Shown here: in pieces, positions 15,201 to 19,971 of the stretch
How positions within the stretch are numbered: the stretch's first letter is position 1
Layout: each line of letters opens with the position of its first letter
Assembly (NCBI GenBank): GCA_018400545.1
Contig: JAGYLT010000012.1
Span: 1-19,971 of the forward strand
Reading direction: 5' to 3'
Source: Bacteroidales bacterium
Lineage (GTDB): Bacteria > Bacteroidota > Bacteroidia > Bacteroidales > 4484-276
Length of the DNA stretch: 19,971 nucleotides
Notes under the pieces: model-generated
What the model was told of the DNA's origin: nothing
Database searches by the model: none
What the model saw: the letters and a program-made list of their open reading frames with translations, nothing else
Translations under genes and position numbers: made by a program

Positions 15201-15870
15201 CCCGGCAATTACAGTTGACTGGAATCCTGATTTTGCGGGTGAAGTGCAAATAATGGTGGCCGGAATAAATGTTTGCGGTCAGAGCGATATGTCGGAGCCC
15301 ATTGATATTACCATAGAACCCATGCCCGAAGCTGCCGGCAGCATTGAGGGTCTTGCAGATGTTTGTCAGGGTTTTGAAGATATTTATTCAATTGATGAAA
15401 TTGCCAATGCTGAAGCCTATGAATGGGTTTTGGAACCTGCTGAAGCCGGAGAAATTATTGCCAATGCCTTTGAATGTACCATTTCCTTTAGCGATGATTA
15501 CCTCGGAGAGGCAACACTCAAGGTGCGGGGGTCCAATGATTGCGGCGAAGGTGACTGGTCAGCGGAGTTTGTAATTACTGTGCACGACTGCAGCAGCATT
15601 GCCGAAAATGGGGTACATGCTATTGCAAATATCGTCCCCAATCCAAACAAAGGATTATTTGATGTGGAGGTAAGCAATGCTGATAATGAGCCACTTCAAC
15701 TGGAGATTTTTAGTGTTTCAGGTGAAATAATTTACAAGGCATCTCATCAGGGAAATACATCTCAGGATTTGCTTAAGGTGGATATCAGGAACTATCCTTC
15801 GGGTGTTTATTACCTGAAAATCCATGGCCCATCTACGCTGATTATCAAAAAAATTCTGGTTCATCAGTAA
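12292..15870 (+). CDS. Secreted M14 zinc carboxypeptidase, multidomain, T9SS
   Basis: 1192 aa, far larger than a bare M14 domain (about 300 aa). Signal peptide to about residue 20. The M14 domain (about 90-360) has zinc ligands His156 and Glu159 in GGIHGNEVGAAE and the third ligand most likely His258 (TTYHSGTE). Substrate residues Asn217-Arg218 lie in GVDLNRDW, and the catalytic Glu329 in SWSMEISY. Next come a carboxypeptidase regulatory-like beta domain (about 362-440), a 120-residue beta domain of unclear family (about 445-570) and a CARDB-like region (DSNGNNNGILEPGETADF). A GEVED-type domain (from about 698 to YGEVEDYTVNI), a PKD domain (SWEWEFPGGTPATSNEQNP) and two PKD-like Cys-containing modules follow. 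The T9SS type A sorting domain begins near IVPNPNKGLF. It should remove C-terminal residues from extracellular peptides; specificity cannot be read. A second M14 gene follows. Confidence 0.9.
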   Translation: MKKLLLLLLFACFTASTFAGGWRPGEMEVKVDIRSKTDALELYNLGFNGDIYLKHAILYLTPDELRVIENSNFDYEIIIEDLNEYSQLFWQTDVAYHTYQEIIDVADSLAEHFPDICTKHVFGTSLGGRQCAALKISDNSAIDENEAEVMFDGGIHGNEVGAAENVIRFARDLCLDYGSDPEITELIDNREIWLYLMVNPDGRVNDVRYNNNGVDLNRDWGYMWDAAGSSTGAFSQPESKALRACSYDNQFVVHTTYHSGTEYISCPWSYRPQEPHDMDHILQLAGLYSSESGYSYMDYGQGYSGMYAINGSTKDSNYGAMGSISWSMEISYDKHPPASQIMMFYNYNKPSMIAMIEYSGYGLEGTVTDAVTGDPVAASVFVNDFIPTFTDPVVGDYHKYVLAGTYDILIKANGYQDKLVEDVTVGSMTSTVTDIELDPLEHQSVHRIISCQIPGNNHADEGYTWAVIGQPDNQYYSIGKNGWIVVDMLDIVFDGAGPDVMVFEGDGSAEGYTLYAGESMDGPWHSMGDGNGTAEFDFENCAISEAKYFKIEDDGDGSSSGNDIGFDLDAMQALSSVTGPYLIMDGYEIDDSNGNNNGILEPGETADFIVTLKNVGTEDALAITGVFTTEDEYINIITSSPQTFGDVVIGETAEATYTVSADEMAPAGHTATINFNFEGTNVDPITKYIQISFPDYCEASTNTEDEYIARVECGEIDNTSGWQGGVANYTDMMVTAEPGMDVPITITNGNAWSSDLVTVWVDWNLDFDLGSPANETFELTNVGGTGETFTGNITVPESQNPGHYRMRIRMTYSSQPTPCGSSSYGEVEDYTVNITGDILQAGFYADETWICYGTEVQYHDNSLGNITSWEWEFPGGTPATSNEQNPLVTYNSPGIYGASLTVSNGTTQSTEAMLEYMMVLDDPGIPDTPAGDSEMCQDAPDCDYYTNPANCTDWYWEIDPPAAGTMTQNGPAITVDWNPDFAGEVQIMVAGINVCGQSDMSEPIDITIEPMPEAAGSIEGLADVCQGFEDIYSIDEIANAEAYEWVLEPAEAGEIIANAFECTISFSDDYLGEATLKVRGSNDCGEGDWSAEFVITVHDCSSIAENGVHAIANIVPNPNKGLFDVEVSNADNEPLQLEIFSVSGEIIYKASHQGNTSQDLLKVDIRNYPSGVYYLKIHGPSTLIIKKILVHQ

Positions 15871-15897
15871 ACCATTCCATAAAAATGCATCTATTAT

Positions 15898-15931
15898 AAA
15901 GGTAAGGCCGGTAAATTCGGTCTTGCCTTTT
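15898..15931 (+). terminator. Probable intrinsic terminator between the two M14 genes
   Basis: AAAGGTAAGGCCG (15898-15910) pairs with CGGTCTTGCCTTT (15918-15930) in 13 pairs including two wobbles, around a 7-nt loop. Only a four-base T run follows, so read-through is likely. It starts 28 bp after the first M14 stop codon and leaves 33 bp to the next ATG. Confidence 0.7.
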
Positions 15932-15964
15932 CACATATTAATGAATTATTTAACACATTTTAAA

Positions 15965-18916
15965 ATGAAAAAATCAGTACTTGTTTTTCTAACCTTTGTT
16001 TTCTCGATTACACTACTTGCGCAGGATAAACTGATCGTCCGCTTTGATCAACCGGACGGCCGGACCCTGAAAGAGTTTACGCAGCCGCAGTATGACGTTG
16101 CAGCCATCAAACCGGGTGCTTACCTTGATCTGGTTGTAACCCAAAATATTTATAACGACCTGGTTGACCGCGGTTTCGACATCGAAATTGTGAGTTCAAC
16201 AGCTCAAATGGCAGCCAATCTGGGCGATGTTGACGATATTAACGGTTACCGCACATACGACGAAGCCGTTGCCGAACTGCAGCAAATTGCTGCTGACAAT
16301 CCTGATATTTGTTTGCTCATGGATATTGGGGATAGCAGGGGCAAAGATTATTTCCTGAGTAATTATGGCAACTACGAAGATTATCAGCATGATATCTGGG
16401 CGATGAAAGTTTCTGACAATGTGAATGAGGAAGAGGACGAGCCGGCGGTTTATTATTTTGGCGCACACCACGCCCGTGAACCCCTCAGTACCGAAGTTGC
16501 ATTTTATGTTTTAAATCATATCATTGATAATTATGGATCAGATCCTGAAATCACCGAAAATGTGAATAATACGGAAATCTGGTTTGTCCCCATCGTAAAT
16601 CCTGATGGACACAAAGTTGTGCTGGATCAGATCAACCTCGACTGGCGTAAAAACATCAGAGACAACGATGGCAATGGTGAGCTTACCGATGGTTGGTGGG
16701 ACTATCCCGACGGTGTTGATCCAAACCGGAATTATGGATGGGAATTTGGTGGTGACGGGGCTTCAAGCGATCCTTCGTCGCAGACCTACCACGGGCCTGA
16801 AGCTTTTTCAGAACCTGAATTGCAGGCCATTCGCGACCTGATGGAGACGGAGCAGTTTGTTGCCGGAATTTCTTATCATACCTACAGCGAACTGGTGCTG
16901 TGGCCCTACGGATACGCCGATGGTGCTACCGCCCCGGATGTGGATGCCATTGCTGACCTCGGAACAATGATGGGAGAGGCAATTCCCAGCCTTTATGGCG
17001 GACACTACACACCTCAGGCTTCGTGGCAATTGTATCCTGCTGCCGGAATTACCGATGACTGGGCATACGGCAAGCATGGAACTTTTGGCTATACCGTAGA
17101 GCTTGCAACTGAATTTATCCCTCCCGCAAGCGTGGTAGAACAGGTAACCGAAGACAACCTGGAAGCTGCATTGATCCTCCTCGACAGGATTAACTATTCA
17201 ACCCTGACCGGCCATGTAACCAATGCTACCACCGGCGATCCGGTTGTAGCTGAAATTTACATCGACGGCATTGATAATACCGGATTGTACCGGGAACCCT
17301 ACATGTCAAATGAAGCATTCGGGACCTATTACCGCATGCTGACCGATGGTACGTACACCGTTACGGTTTCTGCTTTTGGATACATCTCCCAAACTTTTGA
17401 AAATGTGGAAATTAATGATGAAGGTCAAACCATCTTGGATGTGGATCTGGTACAATCAGAAATCATTTCGGTTTCAGGAAATGTTACAGATGCCGATACC
17501 GGCGATCCCATCGAAGGTGCAGAAATTGCTGTTCTGAATACCCCTGTTGATCCTGTTTATTCTGATGAAAACGGATCATACCAGATTCCTGAGATTTTTG
17601 AGAACACCTATACTTTCAAAGTTTACGCCGAAGATTATGCAACCCACATCGAGGTGGTAACCATCGATCCGCAAAATAATGTGGTAAACTTTGAATTGAT
17701 GGAAAGCTTTGCCATCAGTTTTGAATCCGGAACTTTTGATCCGGGCTGGGAAATGGCCGGTGATGCCGATTGGACCATAGATAATTCAGAAGCCTGGGAT
17801 GGTTCGTCATCTGCCAAATCCGGAAGTATTGGCGACCAGTCAACCTCCGAGGTTAGTTATTCCCTCGAAGACGGCATGGCCGGGCAGATTTCATTCTACC
17901 GCAAGGTTTCCTCCGAAGCCGGTTATGATTATCTCCGGTTTTACATTGATAATCAACTGATGGATGAGTGGGCCGGCGAAGAGGATTGGGAAGAATTTAT
18001 ATATGACGTTCCGGAAGGTACGCATACCTTCAAATGGGTTTATGATAAGGACTTCTCGGTTAGTAATGGTGAAGATTGTGGTTGGATTGATTATGTGACT
18101 TTCCCGCCCGCTGCAACGCTCAACGCCCAGGCAGGGCCAAATGCCGAAATGTGTGCCAACGAAACTTACCAGTGCGAAGGCGAGGCAGCAAACTATGAAA
18201 CCGTGGAATGGACTACCTCTGGTGATGGCGTATTTTCGGATGCAACCATTCTTGATCCGGTTTATACACCGGGAACGCAGGATATTCTCAATGAAACTGC
18301 CACCTTAACACTTACAGCCTATGATGACAACGGAAACGAAGACAGCGATGACATGGTGCTGACTTTCAACCCGATGCCTGGTGACGGAACGGAGATTTCC
18401 GGCCTTACAGAAGTATGTGCCGGAAATGCAGAAACTTATACATGCCCGGTAATCGAAAATGCAGACGAATGCGAATGGGTGCTTACGCCCGAAGAAGCCG
18501 GAACAATAGAAATGGTTTCGCAAAATGAAATTATTATCAACTGGAATGACGACTATTTTGATGAAGCCAGCCTGAAAGTCCGGGGAATGAACGATTGTGG
18601 ATATGGTGAATTTTCACAGGAAATGATCGTTTCAGTGGAGGATTGTACCGGATTTGATGAACTGAATGCCAAAGGTTTTGATGTGTATCCCAATCCTGCC
18701 AGCGACTTCTTCATGATATCCGTTGAAGAAAACAGCACAGGCAACATGAACATCACTGTGATTGATAACCTCGGAAAAATAGTTTATCATCAATCAGGAA
18801 TTGCAATGGGTAAGCATTTCAACATCGATGTAACCAGCCTGGATTCAGGGCTTTATTTTGTTAAAATTGAAACCGGAGAGAACATTATGCTTAAAAAGAT
18901 TGTTATTAGAAACTAA
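15965..18916 (+). CDS. Secreted M14 zinc carboxypeptidase (HARE type), multidomain, T9SS
   Basis: 983 aa from ATG at 15965 (MKKSVLVFLTFVFSITLLAQ signal peptide). An upstream in-frame TTG at 15923 lies inside the terminator stem and precedes the signal peptide, so I reject it. The M14 domain (about 95-405) has zinc ligands His169 and Glu172 in GAHHAREPLSTE and His305 in SYHTYSE. Substrate residues Asn254-Arg255 lie in DPNRNYGW, and catalytic Glu379 in GYTVELATEF. This resembles the carboxypeptidase A/T branch. Two carboxypeptidase regulatory-like domains follow (TLTGHVTNATTGDP and VSGNVTDADTGDP), then a beta-sandwich region (SFESGTFDPGWEMAGDADW), PKD-like modules and a T9SS type A sorting domain from about FDVYPNPASDFF. 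It sits downstream of another M14 gene, but the catalytic domains are divergent, so they probably cut different termini or substrates. The last PKD-like module closely matches that of the upstream neighbour. Confidence 0.92.
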   Translation: MKKSVLVFLTFVFSITLLAQDKLIVRFDQPDGRTLKEFTQPQYDVAAIKPGAYLDLVVTQNIYNDLVDRGFDIEIVSSTAQMAANLGDVDDINGYRTYDEAVAELQQIAADNPDICLLMDIGDSRGKDYFLSNYGNYEDYQHDIWAMKVSDNVNEEEDEPAVYYFGAHHAREPLSTEVAFYVLNHIIDNYGSDPEITENVNNTEIWFVPIVNPDGHKVVLDQINLDWRKNIRDNDGNGELTDGWWDYPDGVDPNRNYGWEFGGDGASSDPSSQTYHGPEAFSEPELQAIRDLMETEQFVAGISYHTYSELVLWPYGYADGATAPDVDAIADLGTMMGEAIPSLYGGHYTPQASWQLYPAAGITDDWAYGKHGTFGYTVELATEFIPPASVVEQVTEDNLEAALILLDRINYSTLTGHVTNATTGDPVVAEIYIDGIDNTGLYREPYMSNEAFGTYYRMLTDGTYTVTVSAFGYISQTFENVEINDEGQTILDVDLVQSEIISVSGNVTDADTGDPIEGAEIAVLNTPVDPVYSDENGSYQIPEIFENTYTFKVYAEDYATHIEVVTIDPQNNVVNFELMESFAISFESGTFDPGWEMAGDADWTIDNSEAWDGSSSAKSGSIGDQSTSEVSYSLEDGMAGQISFYRKVSSEAGYDYLRFYIDNQLMDEWAGEEDWEEFIYDVPEGTHTFKWVYDKDFSVSNGEDCGWIDYVTFPPAATLNAQAGPNAEMCANETYQCEGEAANYETVEWTTSGDGVFSDATILDPVYTPGTQDILNETATLTLTAYDDNGNEDSDDMVLTFNPMPGDGTEISGLTEVCAGNAETYTCPVIENADECEWVLTPEEAGTIEMVSQNEIIINWNDDYFDEASLKVRGMNDCGYGEFSQEMIVSVEDCTGFDELNAKGFDVYPNPASDFFMISVEENSTGNMNITVIDNLGKIVYHQSGIAMGKHFNIDVTSLDSGLYFVKIETGENIMLKKIVIRN

Positions 18917-19011
18917 TTTTTATCATCTAAAACGTATAGATAACCAACTTTAAATCAGGGCAATTAACATTTTTTATTTGCATCGATACCATAATAAATG
19001 GCTAATGAGGC

Positions 19012-19019
19012 TACTTTTG
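19012..19019 (+). promoter_or_regulatory. Bacteroidota -7 promoter element for the BNR gene
   Basis: TACTTTTG matches TAnnTTTG exactly, 56 bp upstream of the ATG at 19076. A TTTG at 18977-18980 is too far upstream (31 bp) to be a normal -33 box. Confidence 0.55.
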
Positions 19020-19075
19020 CCCGCTTTCACCGAAACGATAATTCAACATAAATTTAATTAAAACCATTCAAACTC

Positions 19076-19971
19076 ATGAAGAAAGCTACAGTATTACTAC
19101 TTTCCTTAACTTTCATGCTCATGGCTTCCGTGGCCTTTGGCCAGGATAAGAAGCCTGAAAGAAAGCAGCTCTACGAAAATGGCGTTTATAAGCCATACGA
19201 AGTACTCGACACACGCGTTGACAACATGAAATACTGGCGCAAAGCCGCCGAACTTGGCCTTACACCGGTAGAACCAAATCATGTTGTTCCAAAAGCTATC
19301 AAAAAGAGCAGCAGAATTTCTGCAAAGAGCGTTTGGCGCGAAGACTCCCCGGATGTTCCTGTAACAGACGAAAACTCTACGCAGAGTGAAAACTCCGTTT
19401 TTGTTGATCCAACTGATCCGGATCACGTCCTCCAGTCCAACAACTCAACCCAAAACCCGGTAGGTTCGCTTTATGGCGCCAACTATTTCTTTTCCTATGA
19501 CTTTGGCGAAACCTGGGGCGGTTCCGTCCAGGGTGCCGGCGGCGGAAACTCCGGCGACCCGGCAACTGCAATCAGTTTAACCGGCCGTCAGTATATTGGA
19601 TTCATTCACAACAACTATGGTCAGGGAGTATCCTATTCAGATGATGGAGAAAACTGGACATCTGTAGTCGCTGATTTTGGTTCTGGTTCATCAATACTTG
19701 ATAAAAACCACATGTGGATCGACAACAGTCCAACCAGCCCCTATGAAGGCAATGTGTATTCCGCATGGACCGACTTTGGCGGACCCAATGATTCGGATAT
19801 CGAAATTGTGTATTCAAACGATAACGGCCTGAGTTATTCAAGTGCTGTTAACATCAGTTCCCAACTTAATGCCGGCAGCCATAACCAGGGTGTAAATATA
19901 GAAACCGGCCCTGACGGACAGGTTTACGCCGTTTGGGGAATATACGATAGCTGGCCATCTGATGAGTCAGC
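19076..19971 (+). CDS. Secreted BNR/Asp-box protein, 5' part (cut by window edge)
   Basis: An open frame runs from ATG 19076 off the right edge: 298 complete codons, no stop. The start is supported by a signal peptide (MKKATVLLLSLTFMLMASVAFGQ, given from residue 1 to 23) and a promoter motif upstream. After a charged linker (about 24-110) come Asp-box-like motifs of the type SxDxGxTW: SYDFGETW (140-147), YSDDGENW (187-194) and SNDNGLSY (247-254). Such repeats mark the turns of sialidase-type beta-propellers. Proteins like this in Bacteroidota are often labelled sialidase or glycosyl hydrolase, but Asp boxes also occur in non-enzymatic propellers, and no catalytic Arg triad can be judged from the part seen. 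A T9SS tail is likely but lies outside the window. Confidence 0.85.
   Translation, partial: MKKATVLLLSLTFMLMASVAFGQDKKPERKQLYENGVYKPYEVLDTRVDNMKYWRKAAELGLTPVEPNHVVPKAIKKSSRISAKSVWREDSPDVPVTDENSTQSENSVFVDPTDPDHVLQSNNSTQNPVGSLYGANYFFSYDFGETWGGSVQGAGGGNSGDPATAISLTGRQYIGFIHNNYGQGVSYSDDGENWTSVVADFGSGSSILDKNHMWIDNSPTSPYEGNVYSAWTDFGGPNDSDIEIVYSNDNGLSYSSAVNISSQLNAGSHNQGVNIETGPDGQVYAVWGIYDSWPSDES

Noticed and set aside
15923..15964. TTG-initiated N-terminal extension of the second M14 protein
   Set aside because: The extra 14 codons overlap the terminator stem and would precede a normal MKK signal peptide at 15965.

Overview
The window looks like chromosomal DNA of a free-living, proteolytic member of the Bacteroidota. 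Three complete secreted proteins end in type IX secretion (T9SS) type A sorting domains. The sensor kinase has the Reg_prop/Y_Y_Y architecture typical of this phylum. Several genes carry the Bacteroidota -7 promoter motif TAnnTTTG and no recognisable Shine-Dalgarno. I would not place it below phylum from the sequence alone; an environmental Bacteroidia/Marinilabiliales-type organism is a guess.

Layout. Bases 1-553 hold no gene but are rich in short palindromes, including a fragment resembling a Bacteroidota interspersed repeat, a 31-bp direct repeat and several REP-like hairpins. Minus strand, 554-6077: two transcription units read leftward. iorA-iorB (indolepyruvate oxidoreductase) starts from a TAGCTTTG promoter and ends at a clear intrinsic terminator. 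Then come iadA (isoaspartyl dipeptidase) and a secreted cyanophycinase-like S51 protein, 21 bp apart. Plus strand, 6312-19971: glnA (glutamine synthetase) with its own promoter and terminator; a 1322-aa hybrid sensor kinase with two very similar receiver domains; a 344-bp gap filled by a remarkable run of back-to-back hairpins; two large secreted M14 metallocarboxypeptidases in tandem; and the first 298 codons of a secreted BNR/Asp-box protein cut by the window edge.

How the genes fit together (inference). The theme is scavenging of peptide and amide nitrogen. The S51 protein would act outside the cell and IadA inside on isoaspartyl dipeptides, as in cyanophycin breakdown. The M14 enzymes would trim proteins or peptides extracellularly. 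IorAB oxidises aryl pyruvates from aromatic amino acids, and GlnA reassimilates ammonium. The sensor kinase may control the neighbouring secreted enzymes, but no direct link is visible.

Most worth a second look: the multi-hairpin element at about 12043-12235; the S51 protein whose second half is a degenerate copy lacking the catalytic residues, next to a Glu-type iadA; the palindrome cluster at 191-437; and the twin receivers of the hybrid kinase. I found no tRNA, rRNA, credible CRISPR array or transposase gene.
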